The notes under the pieces were generated by a model. That model saw only the letters and a list, made by a program, of their open reading frames with translations. It was not told where the DNA came from and made no database searches. The position numbers were made by a program, and so were the translations under genes. Below, in pieces: positions 1-11,145 of a stretch of 64,000 nt of DNA (positions are counted from its first letter, which is position 1; each line of letters begins with the position of its first letter). The stretch is from ZC4RG20 sp963702105 (GTDB lineage Bacteria > Pseudomonadota > Gammaproteobacteria > Steroidobacterales > Rariloculaceae), in the NCBI GenBank assembly GCA_963702105.1, contig OY969712.1, positions 4,340,001-4,404,000 of the forward strand, read 5' to 3'.

Positions 1-809
1 CGGCGGTCCCCGCGCAGGACTCGGAAGCGGAAGCCGCCGAACTCGAGCTGCTCGCCCCTGCGGGGCAGCCGGCCGAGCTCGTGCATGATGAGCCCGCCGA
101 CCGTATCGTATTCTTCATCGCTGAGTTCGACATCGAAGTAGTCGTTAAAATCCTCGATGCGCGTCAGCGCGAGCACCTGAAAGCGGCCTTCGCCCTGGTC
201 CTGGATGTAGGCCGCTTCTTCGGGATCGTGCTCGTCGTCGATGTCCCCGACGATCTGCTCGAGGACGTCTTCGATCGTCGCGAGCCCGGACACCCCACCG
301 TACTCGTCTACCACGATCGCCATGTGGTTGTGGCTCTCGCGGAACTCGGTCAGCAGGGTGTTGAGGCGCTTGCTCTCCGGGATGAACACCGCCGGCCGCA
401 GCAGGCCGTCGATGTCGAACGTGCGCCGGCCTTCGGCGAAATGCTTGAGCAGGTCCTTGGCGAGCAGAATCCCGACGACCTCGTCGCGATCCTCGCCGAT
501 GACCGGAAAGCGCGAGTGCCCCGATTCGACGATGGTCTTCAGCAACTGCTCCGGCGGCTCGTCCTTAGGCAGCACGACCATGTGCGAGCGCGGAATCATG
601 ATGTCCCGAACGTGCGTCAGGGACACCTCGAGCACGCCCTGCAGCATCGCGAACTCGTCCTGCCCGAGCAGCTCGCTGCGCCGGCATTCGGCGAGGAAGG
701 CGAGAATCTCGTCGCGCCCCCTGATCTCCTCACCGCGGCTCTGGAACAGGCGGGACCACCACCCGGTGATGCCGGGCGATCCGTTGCTTGAAGAGGTGTC
801 GTCGGCCAT
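1..809 (-). CDS. corC: CorC/YbeX-type CBS-domain protein (3' end cut off)
   Basis: About 269 residues are visible, from an ATG at 809 to the window edge. The family is about 290 residues long, so only the last 20-25 are missing. Seen: a short N-terminal segment, then two CBS-type repeats (the first around MIPRSHMVVL, the second around the segment with MAIVVDEYGG), and then the start of the CorC/HlyC C-terminal domain with the EYDTVGGLIMHELGR signature. Family knowledge: YbeX/CorC is linked to magnesium and cobalt efflux and, with YbeY and YbeZ, to ribosome and RNA metabolism. It lies 50 bp downstream of ybeY on the same strand, in the widespread ybeZ-ybeY-ybeX order (lnt normally follows). 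The identification is firm; the transport role is inferred from the family. Confidence 0.93.
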   Translation of the reverse strand, partial: MADDTSSSNGSPGITGWWSRLFQSRGEEIRGRDEILAFLAECRRSELLGQDEFAMLQGVLEVSLTHVRDIMIPRSHMVVLPKDEPPEQLLKTIVESGHSRFPVIGEDRDEVVGILLAKDLLKHFAEGRRTFDIDGLLRPAVFIPESKRLNTLLTEFRESHNHMAIVVDEYGGVSGLATIEDVLEQIVGDIDDEHDPEEAAYIQDQGEGRFQVLALTRIEDFNDYFDVELSDEEYDTVGGLIMHELGRLPRRGEQLEFGGFRFRVLRGDR

Positions 810-859
810 ATGGGCGGCTTTATGCGCTTATCTTGCGGCCGCGGCTCGGGGCGCGCAAG

Positions 860-1384
860 TCACTGGCCCTCCAGCAAATAGGGATCCTCGAAGCCGAGGC
901 CCGCGAGAATCTCGCGCTCCCGCGCTTCCATGCGGCGGGCGTCGTCGTCCTCCTCGTGGTCGTAGCCCTGGAGGTGCAGCGTGCCGTGCACGACGATGTG
1001 CGCCCAGTGCGCCTCGAGCGACTTGCCCTGCTCCTCGGCCTCGCGGGCGACGACGGGCGCGCAAATCACGAGGTCCCCGAGCGGCAAAAGCTCGCCGGCG
1101 GGGGCCGGTCCCGCGGCGAACTCGGCCGGAAACGCGAGCACGTTGGTCGGGCCGTTGCGGCCGCGGTAACGGGCGTTGAGCGCCGCCGATTCGGCCTCGC
1201 CGACGATGCGGACCGCGATCTCGCCGGCCGCGTCGGGGGCCGCCGCCGCGGCCCAGCGCTTGATCGCGGGCGCCGCCGGGCGCGAAGCCCGCGCCGAAGC
1301 GGCCTGGACGCTGACCACGAGCGCGGATCGGCGCGGCCGGCGAGCGCCCGCCCGCGCGGCGGTCCCGGTCCGTCCCGCCGTCAC
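860..1384 (-). CDS. ybeY: Endoribonuclease YbeY (rRNA maturation factor)
   Basis: A 174-residue protein with the YbeY zinc-site motif HGTLHLQGYDH followed by the acidic stretch EEDDDARRME; the three histidines bind the catalytic metal. Family role: a single-strand endoribonuclease involved in 16S rRNA 3' end maturation and 70S quality control. The ATG at 1384 overlaps the ybeZ stop by 4 bp, which indicates translational coupling. The first ~20 residues are Arg/Ala-rich and look longer than in typical YbeY, whose conserved part starts near LVVSVQAAS, so a downstream start is possible. The gene sits between ybeZ and corC, the usual context. Confidence 0.94.
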   Translation of the reverse strand: MTAGRTGTAARAGARRPRRSALVVSVQAASARASRPAAPAIKRWAAAAAPDAAGEIAVRIVGEAESAALNARYRGRNGPTNVLAFPAEFAAGPAPAGELLPLGDLVICAPVVAREAEEQGKSLEAHWAHIVVHGTLHLQGYDHEEDDDARRMEAREREILAGLGFEDPYLLEGQ

Positions 1385-2364
1385 TCGTCGCTCCCTCGCG
1401 CGCGCTCCTCATCGCGCGCATAGGCCGCGACGATGCTCTGCACGAGCGGATGGCGCACGACGTCCTTCGGCCCGAAATCGACGAACGCGATACCCGGCAC
1501 GTCCCGCAGCACGCGCGAGGCGTGCTTGAGCCCGGACTCGCGGCCCCGCGGCAGATCGGTCTGCGTCACGTCGCCCGTGACGACGGCGCGGGTCCCGAAG
1601 CCGATGCGTGTCAGGAACATCTTCATCTGCTCGACGGTCGTGTTCTGGGCCTCGTCGAGAATCACGAAGGACTCGTTGAGCGTGCGGCCGCGCATGAACG
1701 CGAGCGGCGCGATCTCGATGACGTGCCGCTCGATGAGCCGGCCGACGCGATCGAAGCCGAGCAGCTCGTACAGCGCGTCGTACATCGGGCGCAGGTAGGG
1801 GTCCACCTTCTGCGACATATCCCCCGGCAGGAAGCCGAGCCGCTCGCCGGCCTCGACGGCCGGCCGGACGAGCACGATGCGTCGAACGACGTCCCCCGTC
1901 AGCGCCTCGACGGCCGCGGCCACGGCCATGTAGGTCTTGCCCGTGCCCGCCGGGCCGATGCCGAAAGTCAGGTCGCTCTCGCGCATCGACTTCGCATAGG
2001 CCGCCTGGTTCGCGCCGCGGGCGCGCACGTCCCGGCGCCTCGTGTGAATCACGAGCTCGTCCGTGCCCGTCTTGCCGCCCGGCTGAACATGCTCGATGAG
2101 GGCCAGATGGATGCGCTCGGGATCCAGGGTCTCGGTTTCGGTCGCCGCGAACAGATCCTCGAGCACCTTGCGGGCGACGTCGACAGAGGACGCCGGCCCC
2201 GCAAGCTCGAAGCGGTTGCCGCGGTTGCCGATGCGAACGCCGAGGCGCTGCTCGATCATGCGCAGATGCTCGTCCAGCTGCCCGCAGAGGTTCGCGAGGC
2301 GCTGGTGGTCATCCGGGACGAGCAGCAGGTCGACCCGATTCTCGGCCGCGGCTGTCTCAGGCAA
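1381..2364 (-). CDS. ybeZ: PhoH-like ATPase YbeZ (TTG start)
   Basis: This is a PhoH-family P-loop NTPase with Walker A GPAGTGKT at about residues 137-144, a Walker B-like region FVILDEAQN, and a conserved GDVTQTDLP segment. I chose the TTG at 2364 because an upstream ATG frame (to 2508) lies entirely inside miaB and has no PhoH similarity. The TTG overlaps the miaB stop by 8 bp and gives 327 residues, starting just before the conserved LLLVPDDHQRLANL segment. YbeZ is a known partner of YbeY, and the three genes miaB-ybeZ-ybeY are tightly packed, so probably co-transcribed. Confidence 0.9.
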   Translation of the reverse strand: MPETAAAENRVDLLLVPDDHQRLANLCGQLDEHLRMIEQRLGVRIGNRGNRFELAGPASSVDVARKVLEDLFAATETETLDPERIHLALIEHVQPGGKTGTDELVIHTRRRDVRARGANQAAYAKSMRESDLTFGIGPAGTGKTYMAVAAAVEALTGDVVRRIVLVRPAVEAGERLGFLPGDMSQKVDPYLRPMYDALYELLGFDRVGRLIERHVIEIAPLAFMRGRTLNESFVILDEAQNTTVEQMKMFLTRIGFGTRAVVTGDVTQTDLPRGRESGLKHASRVLRDVPGIAFVDFGPKDVVRHPLVQSIVAAYARDEERARGSDE

Positions 2365-3724
2365 CGGACTGTCGCGCCGTGCTCCCGAGCACGCGCCCTC
2401 GGAGCGAGTTCGGCATCGCTTCCGTGATCTGCACGTCCATGAACCGGCCGACGAGGCCGGGGCCGCCGATGAAGTTGACCCAGCGATTGTTCTCCGTGCG
2501 GCCGGCAACCTCGCGCGCCGACCTCCGCGAGACGCGCTCGACGAGCACGCGCTGCACCGTCCCGACCATGCTCCGGCTGATCGCGGCGGCCTGCTCGTTG
2601 ACGAGCGCCTGGAGCCGCTCGAGGCGGCCCTGCGCGAGCTCGCGCGGCAGCTGGCCCTCGAGGGCCGCCGCGGGCGTGCCCGGCCGCGGGCTGTAGATGA
2701 AGCTGAACGACTGGTCGAACCCGACTCGGCGGATCAACTCGAGCGTCGCCTCGAAATCCTGCTCGGTCTCCCCCGGGAAGCCGACGATGAAGTCGGACGA
2801 GATCGAAATTCCCGGCCGCGCCTCCTTGAGCCTGTCCATCTTCGCTATGTACTGCGCTGCCGTGTGTCCTCGCTTCATGAGCGCCAAGATACGGTCCGAA
2901 CCGCTTTGCACGGGGAGATGCAGAAATCCGGCCAACTTTTGGACTTGGACGTAGGCCTCGACGAGGGAATCCGTGAACTCGACGGGATGGGAGGTCGTGA
3001 AGCGGATGCGCTCGACGCCGTCGATGGCCGCGACGTAGTGGATCAGCGTGCCGAGATCGGCCGTGCCGCCGTCGTGCGTCGCCCCTCGATAGGCGTTGAC
3101 GTTCTGGCCGAGCAGGTTGATCTCCTTGACGCCGAGCTCGGCGAGCCGGTAGGCCTCGGTGACGACGTCGTCGAGCGGCCGGCTGATTTCCTCGCCTCGA
3201 GTATAGGGGACGACACAGAACGTGCAGTACTTGCTGCAACCCTCCATGACCGAGAGGAACGCCGTGCAGCCGGCCGAGGCCGGCTCGGGGAGCCGGTCGA
3301 ACTTCTCGATCTCGGGGAAGCTCACGTCGACGACGCCGGGGCGCCCGCCGCGGACGGCCGCGATGAGCTCGGGCAGCCGGTGCAGGGTCTGCGGCCCGAA
3401 CACGACGTCGACGAACGGGGCGCGCTTAAGGATCGCTGCGCCCTCCTGGCTCGCCACGCAGCCGCCGACGCCGATGATCGTGCCCGGGCGCTCGTCCTTG
3501 AGCTCGCGCCAGCGGCCGAGCAGCGAAAACACCTTCTCGGCCGCCTTCTCCCGGACCGAGCAGGTGTTCAACAGCAGGATATCGGCCTCGTCGGGCGCGG
3601 CGGCCGGCGTCGCCCCGAAGGTACCCGCCAGCACGTCGGCCATCTTGGCCGAATCGTACTCGTTCATCTGGCAGCCGAAAGTCTGGATGTAAAAGCGCTG
3701 CGGCACGGCGGACCCGTCGTCCAA
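2357..3724 (-). CDS. miaB: tRNA-2-methylthio-N6-dimethylallyladenosine synthase MiaB
   Basis: A 455-residue radical-SAM methylthiotransferase. Seen: the N-terminal UPF0004 domain with FGCQMNEYDS (Cys near 18) and NTCSVREKA, the radical-SAM cluster CSKYCTFC near residue 162, the core with LLGQNVNAY and HLPVQSGSD, and a C-terminal TRAM-like segment. It adds the methylthio group to i6A37 of tRNAs reading U-initial codons. The length matches the family (E. coli about 474). It is the first gene of the miaB-ybeZ-ybeY-corC run; a dispersed inverted repeat lies just upstream, between it and ssb. Confidence 0.97.
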   Translation of the reverse strand: MDDGSAVPQRFYIQTFGCQMNEYDSAKMADVLAGTFGATPAAAPDEADILLLNTCSVREKAAEKVFSLLGRWRELKDERPGTIIGVGGCVASQEGAAILKRAPFVDVVFGPQTLHRLPELIAAVRGGRPGVVDVSFPEIEKFDRLPEPASAGCTAFLSVMEGCSKYCTFCVVPYTRGEEISRPLDDVVTEAYRLAELGVKEINLLGQNVNAYRGATHDGGTADLGTLIHYVAAIDGVERIRFTTSHPVEFTDSLVEAYVQVQKLAGFLHLPVQSGSDRILALMKRGHTAAQYIAKMDRLKEARPGISISSDFIVGFPGETEQDFEATLELIRRVGFDQSFSFIYSPRPGTPAAALEGQLPRELAQGRLERLQALVNEQAAAISRSMVGTVQRVLVERVSRRSAREVAGRTENNRWVNFIGGPGLVGRFMDVQITEAMPNSLRGRVLGSTARQSVA

Positions 3725-3770
3725 AACCGCAAGACTAAGGCAGCCGGGCGCCCGGCGCCACCGCGGGCAG

Positions 3771-3857
3771 AAAAAGGGGTCAGAGCCCTTTTTCGCCGGC
3801 CCGCTCGTGGGCCGGGAGCCCCTCTGCGCGGGCGAAAAAGGGCTCTGACCCCTTTTT
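3771..3857. repeat. Family A inverted repeat, copy 1 (miaB/ssb gap)
   Basis: Two 23-bp arms (3771-3793 and 3835-3857) are exact reverse complements. Each contains GGGGTCAGAGCCC (or its complement) flanked by A5 and T5 runs. Each arm is itself an imperfect palindrome (AAAAAGGG / CCCTTTTT). The 41-nt loop contains a small GC hairpin (cggccc/gggccg). The second arm ends 4 nt before the ssb stop codon. The same arms recur at 10175, 37508, 41818 and 53727. Confidence 0.95.
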
Positions 3858-3861
3858 AGCG

Positions 3862-4308
3862 CTAGAACGGAATGTCGTCGTCGAAATCCTCGACGGGCGC
3901 CGCCGCGCCCTGCGGCTCGGGCGACTCCCGCGCCTCGCGCGGCTCACGGCTCGCGGGCGCCCCCGATCCCGGGCGGCCGCCCAGCATCTGCATCTCGTTC
4001 GCGACGATCTCGGTCGTCCAACGATCGTTGCCGTCCCGGTCCTGCCACTTGCGGGTCCGGAGCCGGCCTTCGACGTATACCTGCGAGCCCTTGCGAAGGT
4101 ACTCGGCGGCGATCTCGGCGAGGCGGCCGAACATGGCTACGTTGTGCCACTCCGTACGCTCCTGCTGCTCGCCCGATTCCCGGTCCTTCCACTGCTCCGT
4201 CGTCGCGAGCCGCAGGTTCGTGACGGCGCTGCCGCTCGGCATGTAGCGGGTTTCCGGATCCGCGCCCAAGTGCCCGATGAGAATGACCTTGTTGATGCCC
4301 CTCGCCAT
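3862..4308 (-). CDS. ssb: Single-stranded DNA-binding protein
   Basis: A 148-residue SSB. The N-terminal OB fold begins MARGINKVILIGHLGADPE and continues through TTEQWKD, EWHNVAMFGRLAEIAAEYL and the VEGRLRTRKWQD strand. A Gly/Pro/Glu-rich linker follows, ending in the acidic tail DFDDDIPF that recruits partner proteins. The start is the ATG at 4308, with AGGAG a few bases upstream; a longer frame to 4587 has no SSB similarity. The gene is divergent from uvrA, as in E. coli. A TACAAT hexamer on this strand (4372 to 4367) may be its -10, but no good -35 accompanies it. Confidence 0.97.
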   Translation of the reverse strand: MARGINKVILIGHLGADPETRYMPSGSAVTNLRLATTEQWKDRESGEQQERTEWHNVAMFGRLAEIAAEYLRKGSQVYVEGRLRTRKWQDRDGNDRWTTEIVANEMQMLGGRPGSGAPASREPREARESPEPQGAAAPVEDFDDDIPF

Positions 4309-4772
4309 GGATGCTCCTGCTCGTGGGGGCCCGCGCCGGAGCCCCTCGTTGCCAATACTGCGAGGGATTGTACGCCGGCCGAACCGGTCGGAGCACTTGA
4401 GTTTCCGGCCCCGTGCCGCAATAACGGAATGACAGCGGAGGCGGAGGCCGCGGCTCGGATGCCTTGGCCGGGCGCCGGAGGCCTCGGCGCAAGGGCGGTG
4501 TCGCGACCGTTGCGAGTACGCCGGTGTACGCTTCGTAAGCGCCCATCCCCCGCGCTTACGATCCCGCCAACGCCGGAGCCCGTTCATGTAGCAGGCGGGA
4601 GATGGCCGTTAGCCAAGATCCGGCCGCTGCCCGCCGAGGTCGATAGAACCGGCGGTCCGCCGCGGTCCGCCGCGGTCCCCCGGCCCGGCCCGGGCCCCGG
4701 CGCGGCAGGACTACCGGCCGCGCTTCCCGCCCGAGGTATAGTATCCGTTTGCATTCGGCACACCGCCTCCCG
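4309..4772. other. ssb-uvrA divergent intergenic region
   Basis: A 464-bp gap between two divergent repair genes. It holds a 10-bp inverted repeat (4533-4542 and 4552-4561, TCGTAAGCGC/GCGCTTACGA, 9-nt loop), a TATAGT hexamer at 4737-4742 that could be a weak uvrA -10, and a short direct repeat of GGTCCGCCGC near 4652-4675. I saw no gene and no clear CTGT-N8-ACAG LexA operator. Confidence 0.6.
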
Positions 4773-7667
<2,895 letters not shown>

Positions 7668-7709
7668 GCCGGGCAGCCGACCTCTCCGTTGGCGCGACTT
7701 ACCGCCGAT

Positions 7710-9383
7710 TCAGATCCGACTGATGTCGCGCCCCTTGGTCTCCGGCAGGCAGAACGCCAGCACTACGACACCGATCGCACAGATCACGAGCGGATACCAG
7801 ACGCCGAAATAGATGTTGCCCGTCCCGGCAACCATGGCGAACGCGATCGCCGGCAGAAACCCGCCGAACCAGCCCGAGCCGATGTGATACGGAAGCGAGA
7901 GCGCCGAGTAGCGGATGCGCGTCGGGAAGACCTCGATGGCCATGGCGGCCATCGGCGCGTAGATCATCACCGCGAAGGTGACCATGAGCAGCACGAGCAG
8001 GGTCACGAGCGGGACGTTGACGCGTGCCGGGTCGGCGCCGAGCGGGTAGCCCGCGGCCTCGAGCGCACCGCTCAGGCGCGCCTGGAACGCGGAGCGGGCG
8101 GCGGTGAGATCCGCTTCGCCGAGACCACGGCCCTCGACGCTTTCGACCTCGCGCCCGCCGATGCGTACGCGGGTCAGCGCACCGGGCGCGGCGGACTCGT
8201 TCCCATAATTGATGCCGAGCCCGGCAAGCGTGCTTTTGGCGATGTCACAGGAGGAGACGAAGCTCGCCTGGCCGACCGGATCGAACTGCACGTCGCAGCC
8301 TTTCGGATCGGCCACCACCGTGACCGGTGCGGCCCGCTGGGCCGCGGCCACGGCCGGGTTCGCAGCGGCCGTCAGCGCGTGAAAGAGCGGGAACATCGTC
8401 GCGGTCGAGAGAATCGCGCCGGTGAGGATTACCGTCTTGCGTCCAATCCGATCCGAAAGCCAGCTGAAGAGGACGTACATCAGACAGCTGACCGCGGTCA
8501 CGATCATCATGATGAAGGTCACGGTCGCGCCGTCGACCTTGAGAATCTGGATGAGGAAATACTGCGAGTAGAAGTGCGCCGTGTAGAACGAGACGCCCTG
8601 AAGGGTCATGAGACCGAACAGCACGGCGAGCACCTTCTTGAGGTTGCCCCACTCGAGGAACGCTTCGCGCAGCGGCGCCTTCGAATGCCGCCCCTCCTCG
8701 ATCATGCGCCGGAACAGCGGCGACTCCTCGAGGGTGAGCCTGATCCACAGCGAGATCACGAGCAGCCCGAGCGAGATCAGGAACGGCACGCGCCAACCCC
8801 AGGCGTCGAACCTCGACTCCCCGAGCGCCGTGCGAATCAGAAAGATCACGAGGAACGAGAGAAACACGGCGAAGCCGGCCGCCGTCTGGATCCAGCCCAC
8901 GTAGAGGCCGCGCCGACCGCCCGGGGCATGCTCGGCCGTATAGACGACCGCGCCACCGTACTCGCCGCCGAACGCGAGCCCCTGCACCATGCGCAGCGCG
9001 ATGAGCAGCACGGGTGCGAGCAGGCCGACCGAGGCATAGGTCGGCAGCAGGCCGATCGCGAACGTCGAAAGCCCCATGAGCGTGATCGTGATGAGGAAGG
9101 CCTTCTTGCGGCCGCGCCGATCCCCGAAAGACCCGAACACGAGCGCCCCGAACGGGCGCACGGCGAACCCGGCCGCGAACGTCAGCAGCGCGAAGATGAA
9201 GGCGGCGGTCTCGTTGACGCCCGAGAAGAACTGGCGCGCGATCAGCGGCGCCAGGGAACCGTATAGGATGAAGTCGTAGGCCTCGAACACGGTGCCGGCG
9301 GACGTGCCGATGACGATCCGACGCAGCTTGCGGCTCTCGCCCGCTGCGTCGTCGAGGGCCCCCGTCATCGTTCTTGTCGCCAT
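7710..9383 (-). CDS. MFS transporter, metabolite:H+ symporter (ProP/ShiA-like) group
   Basis: A 557-residue major facilitator with about 12 membrane segments. Seen: the N-terminal FEAYDFILYGSLAPLIA segment, the loop 2-3 motif GSFGDRRGRKKAF, RMVQGLAFGGEYGG, a second-half motif WLSDRIGRKTVI, and the C-terminal LPETKGRDI. A non-membrane insert of roughly 100 residues (about 315-415) lies in the second half, as in some members of this group. Substrate unknown; organic acids or compatible solutes are typical for the family. It is the last gene of a minus-strand run with the GarR-like dehydrogenase and the CMD protein, suggesting uptake of a substrate they process. A run of nine G lies 8-16 nt upstream of the ATG, where the ribosome binding site should be. 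Confidence 0.85.
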   Translation of the reverse strand: MATRTMTGALDDAAGESRKLRRIVIGTSAGTVFEAYDFILYGSLAPLIARQFFSGVNETAAFIFALLTFAAGFAVRPFGALVFGSFGDRRGRKKAFLITITLMGLSTFAIGLLPTYASVGLLAPVLLIALRMVQGLAFGGEYGGAVVYTAEHAPGGRRGLYVGWIQTAAGFAVFLSFLVIFLIRTALGESRFDAWGWRVPFLISLGLLVISLWIRLTLEESPLFRRMIEEGRHSKAPLREAFLEWGNLKKVLAVLFGLMTLQGVSFYTAHFYSQYFLIQILKVDGATVTFIMMIVTAVSCLMYVLFSWLSDRIGRKTVILTGAILSTATMFPLFHALTAAANPAVAAAQRAAPVTVVADPKGCDVQFDPVGQASFVSSCDIAKSTLAGLGINYGNESAAPGALTRVRIGGREVESVEGRGLGEADLTAARSAFQARLSGALEAAGYPLGADPARVNVPLVTLLVLLMVTFAVMIYAPMAAMAIEVFPTRIRYSALSLPYHIGSGWFGGFLPAIAFAMVAGTGNIYFGVWYPLVICAIGVVVLAFCLPETKGRDISRI

Positions 9384-9507
9384 CGTTACGCCCCCCCCCG
9401 AGGCCGGTGTCTACGTCGCCGGCGGCCTGCCGCCGCGACCCGGCCCTTCCGGGCCGCCTGCTTGCCTTTCCGCGGGCTCTTTCGGCCCTTCCAGCTCTTC
9501 GGCTCGT

Positions 9508-10488
9508 CTACTTCTTCGGCTCGGGCTCGAGCACGATGCCGTTCATGCGCTCCCAACGCTTGACGATGGCAGAGTTGTCCTCCGCCGGGCCGATGTCGTC
9601 GCGGCCCTCGGCCCAGAGCCTGCGCACGAGGTCGATGACGGGCGTCTTCGCCTCGAGCGCCGCGCCGAGATCGCCGGCGATGCCAACGTCCTTCGCGAGC
9701 AGCCCGAGCGTGAACCCCGACGCGAACCGCCGCGTCAGCACGTGCTCGGGGAAGGTCATGGCCGAGTGAAAGCTGCGTCCCGTCGAGACGCTGAGCACCT
9801 CCGTCATGATCGCCGGATCAAGCCCGAAGCGCTTGCCGACGATCATGGCCTCGGCCGTGACGGTGAACGCGGCCGCCGCGACGACGTTGTTCAAGGCCTT
9901 CATCGCGTGCCCGCAGCCCAGCGAGCCGACCTGAATCAGGCGCTCACCGAGCACCTCGAGCGCGGGCCGCGCCTTCTCGAACGCGGCTTCGTCGTCCGTG
10001 CCGATCATGATCGTCAGCGTGCCCGCCGCGGCGCGCGGCACGAGCCCGGAAACCGGTGCATCGACGAGCGCGACGCCGCGCGCCGCGAGCGCCGCGCCGA
10101 GCGCGCGGGTGCCGAGCGGATCGGAGGAGCTCATGTCGACGACGACGGCGCCGGGCGCAAGACCGCCCGCCAGCGCCCCAAAAAAGGGGTCAGAGCCCTT
10201 TTTCGCTTCGCCGAAAAAGGGCTCTGACCCCTTTTTTGGGGCCTCGCCCGTGACGACCTGGCGGACGTCGCGGCCGGAGGGCAGCATCGTGACGACAACG
10301 TCCGAGGCGCGGCCGAGCGCCTCGAGGTCGTGTGCCGCGGTGCCGCCGCACTCGCTCACGAACCGCGCCGCCTTGCCGGGCACGGCATCGAAGACGTGGA
10401 CGGCGAAGCCGGCCGAGCACAGATTGCGGGCCATGGGCCACCCCATGTTCCCGAGCCCGACGAAGCCGATCCGCGTGGATGCGCTCAT
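9508..10488 (-). CDS. GarR-like NAD(P)-dependent beta-hydroxyacid dehydrogenase with in-frame repeat insertion
   Basis: A 326-residue member of the 3-hydroxyisobutyrate / 2-hydroxy-3-oxopropionate reductase family. Seen: N-terminal dinucleotide motif IGFVGLGNMGWPMARNL, VVVDMSSSDP, the substrate-loop motif DAPVSGLVPRAAAGTLTIMIG, and the catalytic-lysine helix GHAMKALNN. Family members are usually about 290-300 residues. The excess here is a stretch at about residues 83-105 containing KKGSEPFF and KKGSDPFF, encoded by a dispersed inverted repeat inserted without breaking the frame, in the loop before LAGGLAPGAVVVDM. The start is the ATG at 10488. It lies 53 bp downstream of the CMD gene and 124 bp upstream of the MFS gene. 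The exact substrate cannot be told from sequence. Confidence 0.88.
   Translation of the reverse strand: MSASTRIGFVGLGNMGWPMARNLCSAGFAVHVFDAVPGKAARFVSECGGTAAHDLEALGRASDVVVTMLPSGRDVRQVVTGEAPKKGSEPFFGEAKKGSDPFFGALAGGLAPGAVVVDMSSSDPLGTRALGAALAARGVALVDAPVSGLVPRAAAGTLTIMIGTDDEAAFEKARPALEVLGERLIQVGSLGCGHAMKALNNVVAAAAFTVTAEAMIVGKRFGLDPAIMTEVLSVSTGRSFHSAMTFPEHVLTRRFASGFTLGLLAKDVGIAGDLGAALEAKTPVIDLVRRLWAEGRDDIGPAEDNSAIVKRWERMNGIVLEPEPKK
10175..10242. repeat. Family A inverted repeat, copy 2 (inside a coding sequence)
   Basis: The two perfect 31-bp arms lie at 10175-10205 and 10212-10242, separated by a 6-nt loop. They carry the GGGGTCAGAGCCC core seen in the other copies, plus extra matching bases (GCCCC / GGGGC) outside. 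Unlike the other copies it lies within an open reading frame and is translated as two near-identical peptides. Confidence 0.96.
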
Positions 10489-10541
10489 CGCGGCGGCCTC
10501 AGGCCGGGCGGCGCGAGCACGCCGACGGGCGCGCAGGCCTG

Positions 10542-10934
10542 CTAGACGGCATCGAGATCGACGCCCTGCTCTGTGAGCGCCTCGGCCGCATTGTGGAACG
10601 CGTCGGCACCGAGCGGCACGCCGGCATAGACCATCGTGTGCAGCAGAATCTCGCGGATCTCGAGCGGCGTCACGCCGTTCGCGAGGGCGCCCTTCACATG
10701 AATGCGGAGCTCCTTCGAGCGTCCCATGGCGCAGAGGACACCGAGCGTGACCATGCTGCGCTCCCGGCGGCCGAGCCCTTCGCGCGCCCAGGTCTCGCCG
10801 AAGCAATACTTGCTCACGACCGCCTGCATGGGCGCCGTGAACCGGTTGGCGCCTTCGATCTGGCGGTCCGTGAATTCCTCCCCGAACATTTCGCGGCGAA
10901 TCTCGACGCCGCCGCGCATCGCATCCTCGGCCAC
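10542..10934 (-). CDS. Carboxymuconolactone decarboxylase (CMD) family protein
   Basis: A 130-residue, all-helical CMD-fold protein resembling PcaC: an N-terminal helix RREMFGEEF, then CFGETWAREGLGRRERSMVTLGVLCAMGR, then the core HVKGALANGVTPLEIREILLHTMVYAGVP. It lacks the CxxC of the AhpD peroxidase branch, so the decarboxylase-like branch is more likely. It is first in the minus-strand run with the GarR-like dehydrogenase and the MFS transporter, which points to breakdown of a small carboxylic or aromatic-derived acid. The true reaction is unknown. Confidence 0.85.
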   Translation of the reverse strand: MAEDAMRGGVEIRREMFGEEFTDRQIEGANRFTAPMQAVVSKYCFGETWAREGLGRRERSMVTLGVLCAMGRSKELRIHVKGALANGVTPLEIREILLHTMVYAGVPLGADAFHNAAEALTEQGVDLDAV

Positions 10935-11145
10935 TTCTCCCCCTCGATATTCGTACCGGCCCCGCGCACCGCGTCGGCCCGCGCGTCGAATCGGCCCCCG
11001 CGCCGTATCGGCCCGGCCTCAGAGTATCGGGTCTGCCGCCTCGGCGCCAGATTTCGCCACGAGCGGCCAGCTTTCGTCCATCGTTCGCCCCGCCGGCGTC
11101 AGGTCCGCGAGGCCCAATGGGAGCGGACATTCGCGGAGAGAGGAC

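Noticed and set aside
1381..2508. Longer YbeZ beginning with an ATG at 2508
   Set aside because: The extra residues overlap the conserved end of miaB and show no PhoH similarity; the TTG at 2364 gives the family start.
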